A DNA stretch of 64,000 bases from Nitrospirota bacterium (GCA_021844275.1 JAKBTR010000113.1:1-64000), one strand, 5' to 3'. Counted from the first letter of the stretch, positions 43,735 through 53,041 are shown. Numbers and translations are program-made. The notes: a model not told the origin generated them from the sequence alone.

Positions 43735-44793
43735 CTAGGTCGTTGAAGGTGATTGAGAAGGCAAGGTCTTTTGGATCCAGTGGTTCAGGCGGACCGACAG
43801 ATACTGCATGACGGGAATCACCTGATCGTATTGCATCCGGACAGGTCCGACCAGTCCCACGGAACCGAGCCATACGCTCCCGTTCAGGAGCGGAACCGAA
43901 ACCAGCGTACAAGGTTTCAGCCCAGGAATCGGATTTTCGGATCCGATCTGGACAGAAACACCGCCCTGCCGGACAAGGTCTTCAAAAATTTCCAGCAGAG
44001 CGATCTTTTCCTCAAAAACTTCCATGACGGCATGCAGGACGGAAGCGTCGGAAAATTCCGGCATTTCGGCGAAACGCGATGTCCGGAAAAGCTTCATCTC
44101 CGGCATCCGGTTGTGAAAGAAAAGCTGTTGAAGCGTCTCCCGGTAGGCTTCACCCAGAAGTTCCATTTCGTCGAACAGTTTCTCCCGGATTTTCGACAGG
44201 TGGACGTTTCGCGAAGAAGCGTTCAGGGCATCCCCCAGAAAGACAATTTCTTTCGTGCGAAAGCCCTCCGGCAGAAGGACCGTGCGCTTGTAGACCGCTC
44301 CGGCATCCGTCACCAGTATCGCCAGAAGGTGTCGTTCCCCGACCGGAATGAGCTCGAAGGACAACAGACGTTCTTCGTTGCGCGTCCCGGGTTCCAGAAC
44401 GATCGCGGTATAGTTCGTCATACGGGCCACGAGATTCATCACGCTCGACAGGACTTCCAGAAGATCCAGCGGAGAGGATTCATCCAGAATCACGTCCAGG
44501 AAAGACGACAGGGAGGCGGACTCCGGCAGGGCCTCCTGCATCGAAAAAGAAGAGTTGTCGACAAAATAGCGAAAGCCCTTCGCTGTCGGAATACGTCCGG
44601 CCGATGTATGCGGATGGGTCAGGTAACCCTCTTCTTCAAGGTCCGCCATCACGTTGCGGATCGTCGCGGGGGAGTAGGAAAGACCGAACAGACGGTTGAC
44701 GACCCGGGATCCGACAGGGACCGCCATACGGATATACCCGTTGACCGTCGCACTCAAGACCGACCAGCTTCTTTCATCCAGGGTTTCGGACAC
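43735..44793 (-). CDS. hrcA: Heat-inducible transcription repressor HrcA
   Basis: HrcA is the dimeric repressor of the hrcA-grpE-dnaK-dnaJ operon and binds CIRCE. The 352-residue protein has an N-terminal winged helix (GSRVVNRLFGLSYSPATIRN), then VMADLEEEGYLTHPHTSAGR, the signature of the family, and a C-terminal domain with GPVRMQYDQVIPVMQYLS. The start is GTG with AGGAGG 5 nt upstream, 12 nt downstream of CIRCE. It is the first gene of the operon, so it represses itself. Confidence 0.96.
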   Translation of the reverse strand: MSETLDERSWSVLSATVNGYIRMAVPVGSRVVNRLFGLSYSPATIRNVMADLEEEGYLTHPHTSAGRIPTAKGFRYFVDNSSFSMQEALPESASLSSFLDVILDESSPLDLLEVLSSVMNLVARMTNYTAIVLEPGTRNEERLLSFELIPVGERHLLAILVTDAGAVYKRTVLLPEGFRTKEIVFLGDALNASSRNVHLSKIREKLFDEMELLGEAYRETLQQLFFHNRMPEMKLFRTSRFAEMPEFSDASVLHAVMEVFEEKIALLEIFEDLVRQGGVSVQIGSENPIPGLKPCTLVSVPLLNGSVWLGSVGLVGPVRMQYDQVIPVMQYLSVRLNHWIQKTLPSQSPSTT

Positions 44794-44805
44794 AACAGCC
44801 TCCTG

Positions 44806-44832
44806 TTAGCACTCAATATGTCAGAGTGCTAA
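44806..44832. promoter_or_regulatory. CIRCE operator (HrcA binding site)
   Basis: The element TTAGCACTC-N9-GAGTGCTAA is a perfect match to the CIRCE consensus. It covers the transcription start region of the promoter at 44834-44862 and lies directly upstream of the hrcA ribosome-binding site, as expected for repression by HrcA and induction by heat. Confidence 0.98.
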
Positions 44833-44833
44833 A

Positions 44834-44862
44834 ACTTTACCAGCCAACAGGCTCTTTGTCAA
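44834..44862 (-). promoter_or_regulatory. Promoter of the hrcA-grpE-dnaK-dnaJ operon
   Basis: On the minus strand a consensus TTGACA (44862-44857) is followed after 17 nt by TAAAGT (44839-44834). The start point would fall at about 44827, inside CIRCE. This is a sigma-70 type promoter, not a sigma-32 type, consistent with control by HrcA. Confidence 0.88.
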
Positions 44863-45029
44863 GCCGACATGAACTCCCCGGCCCATTTCTCGCCACAATC
44901 CACCATCAGAAGCGAGTTCACAAGCCACTCCCGCTTGCGGACGGTCGCCGGATTTTCCATGATTCGGCCTGGTGTGGATGCCATTCTTCAAAAATTCCGG
45001 ATTTGAGAAAAACAGGCTCCAAAAGACAT

Positions 45030-46652
45030 TCAGAGGGGTTCCTCCACAGGCGCGGGAGCTGGAGTCAGACCTTTTTTGACAGAGGATGCGGGATGGGACA
45101 AGGCCGTCTTTTCAAATAAAAACACCAGAACAACAAGTACCAGAGCCACACTTCCGACAAAAACATACAGGTTTCCATAGGTCAGCATGAGGGATTGCCC
45201 TTCCACCCTCTGGTCGATCATCGAAATGGCCGCTTTCCTCGCCTGCTCCCAGGGCAGCCCCCGAGTGGACAACAGCGCAGTCAATCGATCGATCTGGTCG
45301 TTCAGGGTCAACCCGGAGGGAACGAGATTTGAAGACAGGTAGTTTCGATGAATCTGTTCGTAGCGCTGCATCAAGGTCGCAAGTCCGGCGATACCGATGG
45401 CGCCGCCCAGTTGCCCCATCATGCTGACGATGGCCGCTCCGGATGCCACCATCTTTCGGGGAAGCGTCGCCATCGCCAGAGTCATGATCGGGGGAAACAG
45501 ACATGCGAGCCCTATTCCCCGGAACATCAGGGGCCAGAAGAACGCTTCCGGCCCGACCCCTGGCGAGATGAACGCAAGCTGGTAGAGAGAAATCTCCACC
45601 ATCGTCACCCCCAGAAGCAGGACGGGAAAAAGCGGAATCTTCCCCATCGAACCGCCGACGACCATCGAAGTCACGGCAAACCCGAGGATTCCCGGCAAAA
45701 GCACGATCCCGGTCAGAAGCGGATTCCACCCCAAAAGACTCTGGCCCATGAGGGGAACGGTGAAAAGCGTTCCGAAATAAACGGTTCCCAAAAGAAAAAG
45801 CCCCAGAGAGCCGGCAAAGAGGGACCGGTTTTTCAACACCCGCAAATCGATGAGCGGATGCCGTGCAAGAAACTGACGAACGATGAACAAGGGCAGGCTG
45901 ATGATCCAGATAAAAAAGCACGTCCGGATCAGGGGCGAAGAAAACCAGTCGAATCGCTGACCGTCTTCCAGAAAGGTCTGAAGAGCCGGAATTCCTGTCA
46001 AAAGAAGAGCAATTCCCCAGAGATCCGTCTCCTCCTTCTCGATGGCATAGGGCGAATCCGGAACAAATTTCCACGACATGAGTGTCAGGATGACTCCGAT
46101 GGGGACATTGATGTAGAACATCCAGGGCCAGGTCTCATGGTAAACGAGATATCCGCCGATCACCGGACCCAGTGCAGGGCCGATGCTGATGCCGACAGCA
46201 AAGAGCGCATTGGCGAGACCGATCTGCTCGCGAGGAAAAGCTTCGATCAGGAGCGTCTGGCTGGTGGCAAAAAAGGCCGCGCCTGTCACCCCCTGCAACA
46301 GCCGGAACAGGATGACTGCGAAAAGGGATGTGGAACCGGCGCACAGATAGGAAAAAAGCGTAAAAAGGAGAATTGAGCCCGTAAAGTATTTTTTTCTCCC
46401 GATCCGGTCGCTAACAAACCGGGTCATCGGAATCATCAGGACATTTCCGATAGAGTAAGCGGTGATCACCCAGGCGATCTCGTCCACCGAGGCGTCGAGA
46501 CCACCCATCATTTTTGGAAGCCCGACGTTGACGACCGTCGAATCAATCGTTTCGATCAGGGTAGCCCCGATAGCGGTCATGGTGAGGGGAACACGAAGAG
46601 CCATGGGATATCCCGGATGGCTGTCTTCCTCGTGTGATACGGTCATCTCCAT
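45030..46652 (-). CDS. MFS drug exporter, EmrB/QacA (DHA2) family, second copy
   Basis: The 540-residue protein has 14 predicted membrane segments and DHA2-family motifs: TLIETIDSTVVNVGLP at the first helix, WVITAYSIGNVLMIPMTRFV, and GPALGPVIGGYLVYHETWPW, the motif C region of exporters. With EmrA and an outer-membrane channel it would expel toxic compounds using the proton gradient. It follows EmrA (46659-47654) by 6 nt. The weak ribosome-binding site suggests coupling. It is a distinct paralog of the exporter at 49160-50743. The substrate is unknown. Confidence 0.88.
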   Translation of the reverse strand: MEMTVSHEEDSHPGYPMALRVPLTMTAIGATLIETIDSTVVNVGLPKMMGGLDASVDEIAWVITAYSIGNVLMIPMTRFVSDRIGRKKYFTGSILLFTLFSYLCAGSTSLFAVILFRLLQGVTGAAFFATSQTLLIEAFPREQIGLANALFAVGISIGPALGPVIGGYLVYHETWPWMFYINVPIGVILTLMSWKFVPDSPYAIEKEETDLWGIALLLTGIPALQTFLEDGQRFDWFSSPLIRTCFFIWIISLPLFIVRQFLARHPLIDLRVLKNRSLFAGSLGLFLLGTVYFGTLFTVPLMGQSLLGWNPLLTGIVLLPGILGFAVTSMVVGGSMGKIPLFPVLLLGVTMVEISLYQLAFISPGVGPEAFFWPLMFRGIGLACLFPPIMTLAMATLPRKMVASGAAIVSMMGQLGGAIGIAGLATLMQRYEQIHRNYLSSNLVPSGLTLNDQIDRLTALLSTRGLPWEQARKAAISMIDQRVEGQSLMLTYGNLYVFVGSVALVLVVLVFLFEKTALSHPASSVKKGLTPAPAPVEEPL

Positions 46653-46658
46653 CGTCGG

Positions 46659-47654
46659 CTAATCTCTTTTTGCCCTTCCATCAGATCCGGAATTGCCGGA
46701 CGGACGAAAAGGCGGATCGTTCGGGTTGACGCGAATGACGGGAACCACCGAGAGCCCCAGCCTCAGGAGGTTGTGCGGGTCCGTTCCGGGGTCCAGAGCG
46801 ATCCGCACCGGCACCCGCTGAACCACCTTCGTAAAGTTCCCCGTGGCATTTTCCGGCGGGAGGAGGGACATCACGGCTCCGGTGGTCTGCTGGATGCTTG
46901 CGACATGTCCGTGAAAATGCCTTCCCGGATAGGCATCCACCCGAATGTCGACCGGATCCCCCGGGCGCACGTACGTCAGCCGGCTCTCTTTCAGATTGGC
47001 AATCACCCAGACGTGATAAGGGACCACGTACCCCAACGGGGTTCCCGGAGAGACATACAGTCCCCGGACCACCGACTTCACGGTCATTTTTCCGTCGACC
47101 GGGGAAACGACCGTAGTATAGGACAGGTTGAGGTGGTCTTCGGCCACCTGGCCCGTCCTCCGTTCGATCATTCCCTGGTCGGCACGGATCTGGTTTTCGA
47201 GGCTTTGGATGCGGGCTTTCGCCCCTTTCAGTGCCAGCCTCAGATGGATCAGGCTTTGGGTCGAAGAATATCCGCCCTTTCGGAGCCGTGAAATCCGCTT
47301 CAAATCCGACTGGATCCGCTCTTCTTCAGCTTCGACTTCCTGAATGCGCGACTGGTCGACATCCACCCTTTTTTTGGCGACATCCAGGCTGCCCTCGTCG
47401 GACATCAGTCGGGTCTGGTAATCCCCCGGATCCAGCCGAAAAAGAACCTGGCCTTTCCTGACCGGTTCATTATCGTGGACCAGAACGTCGACAACCGTTC
47501 CCGGAATGCGAACCGTGACAGGGTGGGGGCGGCCGGCAACGGTGGCGTCCTCGGTCGAAACGTAATAGCGGTTGTGGTCCCACCACAGGTATCCTGCAGC
47601 AAGCAATACCCCGCTCCCGAGAAGGACGGCTCCGATCGTCAACAATTTCTTCAC
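46659..47654 (-). CDS. Membrane fusion protein, EmrA/HlyD family, second copy
   Basis: The 331-residue periplasmic adaptor has one N-terminal membrane anchor (KKLLTIGAVLLGSGVLLAAG) and the EmrA hallmark YYVSTEDATVAGRPHPV, starting the lipoyl half-motif. A long coiled-coil hairpin follows (residues 95-190) and then the second lipoyl half and beta-barrel (SPVDGKMTVKSVVRGLYVSP). It bridges EmrB to the outer-membrane channel. The GTG at 47654 with AGGAGA upstream is chosen; a longer frame has no ribosome-binding site. It lies 108 nt after the TolC-like gene. Confidence 0.88.
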   Translation of the reverse strand: MKKLLTIGAVLLGSGVLLAAGYLWWDHNRYYVSTEDATVAGRPHPVTVRIPGTVVDVLVHDNEPVRKGQVLFRLDPGDYQTRLMSDEGSLDVAKKRVDVDQSRIQEVEAEEERIQSDLKRISRLRKGGYSSTQSLIHLRLALKGAKARIQSLENQIRADQGMIERRTGQVAEDHLNLSYTTVVSPVDGKMTVKSVVRGLYVSPGTPLGYVVPYHVWVIANLKESRLTYVRPGDPVDIRVDAYPGRHFHGHVASIQQTTGAVMSLLPPENATGNFTKVVQRVPVRIALDPGTDPHNLLRLGLSVVPVIRVNPNDPPFRPSGNSGSDGRAKRD

Positions 47655-47762
47655 ACGTGTCTCCTGTTGTATGGATGAATGGCGGAAAAAAAGTCGGATG
47701 ACTGCCCTCCCGAAAAGCCCATTCCGCAACGGCGGGAGCGATCCCGGGAGGAAAAACCCGGT

Positions 47763-49163
47763 TCAGCGGGAAGGAAGATTCATCGACATGTCTCCCAGAC
47801 TGTGACGATAGCGAATCATCTGGATGGCCCAGTCGTAACGGGCCTGAACAAGATCTTCCCGGGCCTGCCGAAGAGCCGTTTCGGCGTCGACGACATCTAC
47901 CGAACGGGCTGTTCCGACTTTGAACGATTTTTCCACCAGACGGTCGTTTTCCCGTGCGCTTTCAAAAGCTGTCCGGGCTTCACTCCACCGCTGGAGAGCG
48001 GCACGGACGTTGAGAGCGGCTTCGCGAACTTCGGCCGAAACCCGAAGCTTGGCTTCGGAGAATTGATCATTGGTCGAGGCCAGACGCGACCGGGCCTCAT
48101 GCACCTGATGCGAAATCAGCCCCCCTTCGAAGATCGGTACATTCACCACACCGCCGATATTGAAGGTCGAAAACGGATAGTTCGGCATATAGGAGATACC
48201 CAGAGCCTGAGCCGGGATGTTCGACATGAAATACTGACCGACTCCGTTGATGGTCGGCCAGTTCTGGGATTTGGCGTTCGCAAGGCGAGCTTCTCCCTCC
48301 CGGACCTGGCTTTCGATCTGCTTGAGATCCGGACGTTGGCGATAAGCCAGGCGGATATCCGATTCCAGACGGATCGACCTCTTGAATCGATCCAGGGAGA
48401 TTTCCCGGGCGACATAATGGGGATTCTTCTTGATTCCGATCGTGCGTGAAAGCTCTATTTGCGCCGTCCGGAAATCGTTCATCGCCCGGATCCTCTGAAG
48501 CAGGGCCGTCTCGAGGTTCACCCGGGCCTGGGTGACATCGAGGCGGATCCCCACCCCGGCGGAAAGCCGGGCTTCGGCCTCCGCCAGATGATGACGGGCA
48601 TCCCGGACGCCGGAAAACGCGGATTTCAACGCATGCTGGGCCATCAGAAGTGTCAGATAGGAAACAGTCACATCCTGCCGGAGATCCAGGACTTCCTTGT
48701 TCAAGGCGGACTGAGCCCCCTTCCGCGCCATTCTGGCCTGCTTGACCTGAGAGGAAGTCCGGCCAAAATCGTAGATGTTCTGGTTCAGTGTCACGGTCAG
48801 GATACTCAGGTCGAAATACTGGAACCCCGGAAACAGGAAGACTCCCAGAAAACTGTTCCCATAAATATTCTGATAACTCGCAGAAAGCTGAGGCATGTAG
48901 TTAGACCGGGCTTCGCCCACGACGTCCTTCCTGGCTTCCAGCTGATGGCGAAAATCGTGCAGGGCCGGTCGCCGGGACAACGCTTCATCCAGCGCTTCCG
49001 GCAAGGAAATCGGCTCACCGGACAGAACGTCGGCCATTTTACTGTTTCCGTCCACATCCCCTTCCTGTGCCGCTCTCGCAGGAGCCGGCTCAGAAATCCC
49101 CCCGAAAATTGACACCACAAGAATCAGTCCGATCATGCTTCGAATCTTCTTTTGCATCTTCAT
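47763..49163 (-). CDS. TolC-family outer membrane efflux protein
   Basis: The 466-residue protein has a signal peptide (IRSMIGLILVVSIFGGISEP, cleavage near ARA-AQ) and two internally repeated halves of the outer membrane factor fold. SYLTLLMAQHALKSAFSGV and NVRAALQRWSEARTAFESAR are the matching helical segments. It forms the trimeric channel-tunnel for the EmrAB pumps around it. The ATG overlaps the EmrB stop (ATGA), giving strict coupling; upstream frame extension is a shadow of EmrB. One channel gene is shared by two EmrAB sets. Confidence 0.9.
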   Translation of the reverse strand: MKMQKKIRSMIGLILVVSIFGGISEPAPARAAQEGDVDGNSKMADVLSGEPISLPEALDEALSRRPALHDFRHQLEARKDVVGEARSNYMPQLSASYQNIYGNSFLGVFLFPGFQYFDLSILTVTLNQNIYDFGRTSSQVKQARMARKGAQSALNKEVLDLRQDVTVSYLTLLMAQHALKSAFSGVRDARHHLAEAEARLSAGVGIRLDVTQARVNLETALLQRIRAMNDFRTAQIELSRTIGIKKNPHYVAREISLDRFKRSIRLESDIRLAYRQRPDLKQIESQVREGEARLANAKSQNWPTINGVGQYFMSNIPAQALGISYMPNYPFSTFNIGGVVNVPIFEGGLISHQVHEARSRLASTNDQFSEAKLRVSAEVREAALNVRAALQRWSEARTAFESARENDRLVEKSFKVGTARSVDVVDAETALRQAREDLVQARYDWAIQMIRYRHSLGDMSMNLPSR

Positions 49164-50743
49164 TCCGCAACAACCCCTTCCCTTTGAACACCGTCCTGGC
49201 CATTGTGCGAAAATCGCCGCATCAGCAGAATGACCGGAATTCCCAGAGCGGCAAAAAGGGCCGCCCAAATAAACGTCATGTTGTAGCCGGATATCGAGGC
49301 CTGTGTGTGCACAAGACCGGACAATTCTGCCTGCACACGCCCTGAAAACAGGAACAGGTGTCCCCCTTCGGACAATCTGGAGGAAAGCTCCTGTGTCGCC
49401 GCCTGAACGGAATAGGCGCTCCGGGTGACATGCGACTGATATTCCGAATAGATGGAGGCCGACCGATGGTCCAGGATATTTCCCAGGACTGCCACACCGA
49501 TGGCCCCTCCGATCTGGAGCATGTTGCTCTGGAGGGTGGAAGCGAGACCGATGTGCTTTCGTTCCACGAGATTCTGCGGGAGGCTCGACAAAAGGGCGTT
49601 CACCATTCCCAGAGACAATCCGAAAACGAGCTGCGGGATCAGAATCTGATAGAAACTCGTGATCTGCGTCAGAAAGGCGAACATGAACTGGGCCGACGCG
49701 AGAAGGATGAAACCCGAGAACAGGATGATCCTCTTGCCCCGGTCGGAAACGATGCCGGAAACATGGCCCATCACGGGCATGAAAATTCCGGCAATCAGCG
49801 AGGCCGGAAGCTGGAGCATGCCGGCATCCGTTGCCGGAAACCGGTTGAAGGTCTGGACAAAGAGCGGAAGGAGAAACATGCGGCCGAACAGGCTGATTGC
49901 CCGAAGAATGTTCAGGATCATGATCGCCGAAAAGTCCCAGTCCCGAAAAACGGTCAGGTCGATAATCGGATGTTTGACCCGGAACGCCGTGAACAGGTAA
50001 ATCCAGAACGAGATCGCCGTAACCAGCCAGCACTCATAGACGAAATGGGCCGTCCAGCCCCATCGTTCGCCTTCCGTCAACCCGATCAGGAGAAAGGCCA
50101 GGGACGTTCCCAACGAGACGAATCCGGGAAAATCGAACGGGACGACTGTCTGGGGAGTGTCTTTCCGGAGAAAGAAAAATGTCAGGACAAACGACAGGAT
50201 TCCCACCGGAATATTGACGAAAAAGATATCCCGCCAGTTGAAATTGTCGATCAGATATCCGCCGAGGATGGGCCCGATCGTCGGTGCAAGCACGATGACG
50301 ATACCAAAGAAGCCAAAAGCCTTGGCGCGTTCTTCCGGACGGAACGCCTCCGTGATGATCGTGAACCCGAGCGGCATCATCAGGCCGCCACCCACCGCCT
50401 GCAAAACCCGGAAAAAAATCATCGCGTTCAGATTCGGGGAAAGCCCGCACAGAAAAGAGGAAAACGTGAACACGAATGTCGACAGCAGATAGAGCCTTTT
50501 GACCCCGAAAAGGGTTCTCGTCCAGGCGCTCGCCAGCGTGACGATCGCAAAAGCCATGGCATATGCGGTAATCACCCACCGGACTTCGTCCGTGTTGGTG
50601 TCGAGACTTCCAACCATGTTCGGAAGTCCCACGTTCACAATCGTGGTGTCCAGAACTGGCAGAAACAGCCCGACCATCACAACCGTCAAAGCCCACCACC
50701 TGTAGTGAGGGGAATCTCCGACGAGGCTCCCCGAATCCGGCAT
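49160..50743 (-). CDS. MFS drug exporter, EmrB/QacA (DHA2) family, first copy
   Basis: The 527-residue protein has 14 predicted membrane segments, with VLDTTIVNVGLPNMVGSL at helix 1 and WVITAYAMAFAIVTLASAW. GPILGGYLIDNFNWRDIFFV carries motif C. It is the inner-membrane pump of the tripartite set. The ATG at 50743 shares its A with the preceding stop (TAATG); a GTG 6 nt earlier is possible. It is only moderately similar to the exporter at 45030-46652, so the duplication is old or the second pump was acquired separately. The substrate is not known. Confidence 0.9.
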   Translation of the reverse strand: MPDSGSLVGDSPHYRWWALTVVMVGLFLPVLDTTIVNVGLPNMVGSLDTNTDEVRWVITAYAMAFAIVTLASAWTRTLFGVKRLYLLSTFVFTFSSFLCGLSPNLNAMIFFRVLQAVGGGLMMPLGFTIITEAFRPEERAKAFGFFGIVIVLAPTIGPILGGYLIDNFNWRDIFFVNIPVGILSFVLTFFFLRKDTPQTVVPFDFPGFVSLGTSLAFLLIGLTEGERWGWTAHFVYECWLVTAISFWIYLFTAFRVKHPIIDLTVFRDWDFSAIMILNILRAISLFGRMFLLPLFVQTFNRFPATDAGMLQLPASLIAGIFMPVMGHVSGIVSDRGKRIILFSGFILLASAQFMFAFLTQITSFYQILIPQLVFGLSLGMVNALLSSLPQNLVERKHIGLASTLQSNMLQIGGAIGVAVLGNILDHRSASIYSEYQSHVTRSAYSVQAATQELSSRLSEGGHLFLFSGRVQAELSGLVHTQASISGYNMTFIWAALFAALGIPVILLMRRFSHNGQDGVQREGVVAE

Positions 50744-51705
50744 TACCACGGCGAGCCTTTCCGGATATGGATGCGGACCTCGGTCGACATCCCGGGACGG
50801 AGGATATAAGAACCCGCATCGTCCACATGAATCCGGACCGGAATCCTCTGGATGACTTTCACGAACGTGCCGGAAGCGTTTTCTGCGGGAAGAAGCGACA
50901 CTGCCGCCGCGGAAACCGGAAGAATCCTCTCTACATGACCATGGAACTTCCTGTCGGGATAAGTGTCCACATCGATGTCGACCTCTTGCCCGACCCGAAC
51001 ACGGGTCATCCGTGTCTCCTTGACCTTGGCCGTCACCCAGATGTCCTTGGGGTTCACGACAGACAGGAGCGGCTGGCCCGGAGAAACGACTTCGCCGATC
51101 TGGGCGATCCTCTCCGCCACCTGCCCGTCGATGGGGGAATGAACCGTATAGTTCAGGGGATGGGACTCGGTGATCTCGAGTCGCATCCTTTCGGAAAGGA
51201 CAACCTTTTTCGCCTGCAGGAGCCTTGAGCGGTCATCTTCGACCGCAGTCCTGAGATTTTCGAGATCCTGTGCCGTGATGAACCCGCCCTTGCGCAAGCG
51301 GATCCCCCGCCGGTACTGGGATTCGGCGTTGAGCAGGTTCACCTTGAGGGATTCTTCGGTCGAAATCGCCGTCTGAAGATCCTTGAAAGCGCTTTGATTG
51401 TTTTCGTTGATCTGCCTCAGACGCTGGAATCCGGTCGTATCGATCCGGGCGACCTCTTCCCCCCGGACGACCGGATCGCCCTGATTCAGGGGAAACTCCA
51501 TAACCCGTCCATCGGCGTTGGCGGAAACCAGAATGATGTTGCCATCGACGGCGGAGTCTTCCGTCGAGACATAAAATGCGTTATACCGGATATAGGCCGC
51601 ATAGACCAGCAGTGTCGCAACGAGACCGGCGACGGGAACCCAGAATTTCGGACTTCGGAAGCCGTTTCTCCCGTTTCTTCCGTTTCTCCCATCCTCTTCC
51701 GTCAT
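50743..51705 (-). CDS. Membrane fusion protein, EmrA/HlyD family, first copy
   Basis: The 320-residue adaptor has a membrane anchor (FWVPVAGLVATLLVYAAYIR), the EmrA hallmark NAFYVSTEDSAVDGNIILVS, a coiled coil (residues 85-155) and the second lipoyl half in HSPIDGQVAERIAQIGEVVS. A short basic start (TEEDGRNGRNGRNG) is repetitive, encoded by repeated GGAAACGG units near 51670. The ATG overlaps the cytochrome stop (ATGA). It connects the first EmrB to the TolC-like channel. Confidence 0.9.
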   Translation of the reverse strand: MTEEDGRNGRNGRNGFRSPKFWVPVAGLVATLLVYAAYIRYNAFYVSTEDSAVDGNIILVSANADGRVMEFPLNQGDPVVRGEEVARIDTTGFQRLRQINENNQSAFKDLQTAISTEESLKVNLLNAESQYRRGIRLRKGGFITAQDLENLRTAVEDDRSRLLQAKKVVLSERMRLEITESHPLNYTVHSPIDGQVAERIAQIGEVVSPGQPLLSVVNPKDIWVTAKVKETRMTRVRVGQEVDIDVDTYPDRKFHGHVERILPVSAAAVSLLPAENASGTFVKVIQRIPVRIHVDDAGSYILRPGMSTEVRIHIRKGSPW

Positions 51706-52307
51706 TTTGCGCCGTCTCCATCATATGCGTCCCGCATGGCCTTCTTGTACTTCTCCGGAACGGGATGGGCGATTTCCGCCAAGGACTTCCGGGCATCGAA
51801 CCCCCGGAAGGTCGGAGAAGAGGGGTTGTGACAGGTCACGCAGGATTTCTCCGGATGAGCGGCCAGCCCCGCCTTCCGGCTCTTGACCGGATCGATCATC
51901 GTGCTGAAGTGCGCATAATCTTCCCCGGGACCGTGACAGGATTCGCACTGGACTCCGTCACGCTTCCGGAAGGTGGAGATGACCTGGGGCAAGTGCGTCC
52001 CGGCGGCCGTCGTGTGACAGGACAGGCAGCGCATATCGTTTTTGGGATTGGAGATCCCCATCTTGCGGGCGATCGAGAGTGCTTCCGGTGACCCGAGATC
52101 CCGGTATGCGCGGGCGTGCGGAGAGGACTTCCAGATCTGGAACTGATTTCCGATGCGCGCCGACGAATGGCAGACCTCGCAGGTCTCATCCCCCACATAC
52201 CGATGGAAGTAGGTGTTTTCATTGGCATGGGCATGAATCCCGCCCAGAGCTCCCGCCGTAACGACCAGAACAAGTGCCAGAGAATAGACCAGTCGACCTG
52301 ATTTCAT
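51702..52307 (-). CDS. Tetrahaem cytochrome c554-family protein inside an efflux operon
   Basis: The 201-residue protein has a signal peptide (LVYSLALVLVVTAGALGGIH) and four CxxCH haem-binding motifs: CEVCH, CLSCH, CESCH and CVTCH. Further His residues (for example in SSPHARAY and EDYAHFS) could serve as distal ligands. YVGDETCEVCHSS and WKSSPHARAY match the cytochrome c554/c' domain. It would be exported and matured in the periplasm and carry electrons there. The ATG overlaps the TetR stop, and its own stop overlaps EmrA, so it is coupled on both sides. Its job in an efflux operon is unknown. Confidence 0.88.
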   Translation of the reverse strand: MKSGRLVYSLALVLVVTAGALGGIHAHANENTYFHRYVGDETCEVCHSSARIGNQFQIWKSSPHARAYRDLGSPEALSIARKMGISNPKNDMRCLSCHTTAAGTHLPQVISTFRKRDGVQCESCHGPGEDYAHFSTMIDPVKSRKAGLAAHPEKSCVTCHNPSSPTFRGFDARKSLAEIAHPVPEKYKKAMRDAYDGDGAK

Positions 52308-53005
52308 CTTTTGTCCTTTTTTGAAGAGACGGTTGTCCGGGAACACGGTTCGGCCTTCTGCCATCCGATTCCCTTGAGAAAATGCGCGATAAGACCTTCC
52401 AGAAAGTCTGTCCGGTCAATGGGGAAAACCTTCTTTCCCGAGAGGATTTCCTGAAAATGAAAAAAGGCGAAGAGGGGCCCGGTAAAGAACCAAACGTCTC
52501 TGGACGGCGAAAAAGAGTCCAGGGCAAGAGACCGGTTCCACCACTCGAAAAGCGCCACGATTCTCTGAATGGAAAGCTCCATGAGCAATTTCGGATAGAG
52601 TGGCTCGCCATCTTCTTCCAGCAAACGAAACTCGCTTACGATGACCCGGTGAACGTCCTTGTTCTGATCCATCGAGTCCAGAACCGTCTTTCCCAGGTCG
52701 TGCAGAAACATCGGGAATTGATCCGGATCCAACGGTACTTTTTTTTCCGACTTCCGGACTTCCCATCCGGAGAGAAACCGGTAGAGCGGAGAGCAGTCCC
52801 GGTGGAAATTTGCCTCGATGATCTCGGAAAGAAGCGCCTTCTTGTTCGGGAAATAATGGTATATCAGCCCTTCCGTGATCCCCGCCCGACAGGCGATCTT
52901 GCGATTTGTCGTCGCATGGTATCCCTCTTCCGCAAAACAGGAAAGGGCCGCCGACAAAATCTCTCGCTTTCTTTGCTGGCTTTTGTCGCAACCGTCAGAC
53001 GTCAT
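52304..53005 (-). CDS. TetR-family transcriptional regulator of the efflux operon
   Basis: The 233-residue protein has an N-terminal helix-turn-helix (AALSCFAEEGYHATTNRKIA, then GITEGLIYHYFPNKKALL), the TetR signature, and a helical ligand-binding C-terminus. It is the first gene of the operon and lies next to a palindromic operator, so it probably represses itself and the pump until an inducer binds. The ATG at 53005 has GGTGAG 7 nt upstream; a GTG at 53017 has no site. Its stop overlaps the cytochrome start. Confidence 0.88.
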   Translation of the reverse strand: MTSDGCDKSQQRKREILSAALSCFAEEGYHATTNRKIACRAGITEGLIYHYFPNKKALLSEIIEANFHRDCSPLYRFLSGWEVRKSEKKVPLDPDQFPMFLHDLGKTVLDSMDQNKDVHRVIVSEFRLLEEDGEPLYPKLLMELSIQRIVALFEWWNRSLALDSFSPSRDVWFFTGPLFAFFHFQEILSGKKVFPIDRTDFLEGLIAHFLKGIGWQKAEPCSRTTVSSKKDKR

Positions 53006-53019
53006 GGCTCTGCTCACCT

Positions 53020-53041
53020 ATTAATTGGTTAATCAATTAAT
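53020..53041. promoter_or_regulatory. Palindromic operator upstream of tetR
   Basis: ATTAATTG and CAATTAAT are perfect 8-bp arms separated by 6 nt. The site lies at the predicted transcription start of the efflux operon, between the -10 box at 53052 and the tetR start. It is the likely binding site of the TetR protein. Confidence 0.75.

Noticed and set aside
41044..43746. A 900-residue plus-strand open frame opposite dnaK and grpE
   Set aside because: It is the mirror of two certain genes, has no ribosome-binding site and no recognisable domain; long antisense frames are common opposite GC-rich coding sequence.
49358..50809. A 483-residue plus-strand open frame opposite EmrB
   Set aside because: Highly charged antisense product of a membrane-protein gene, with no start signal or motif.
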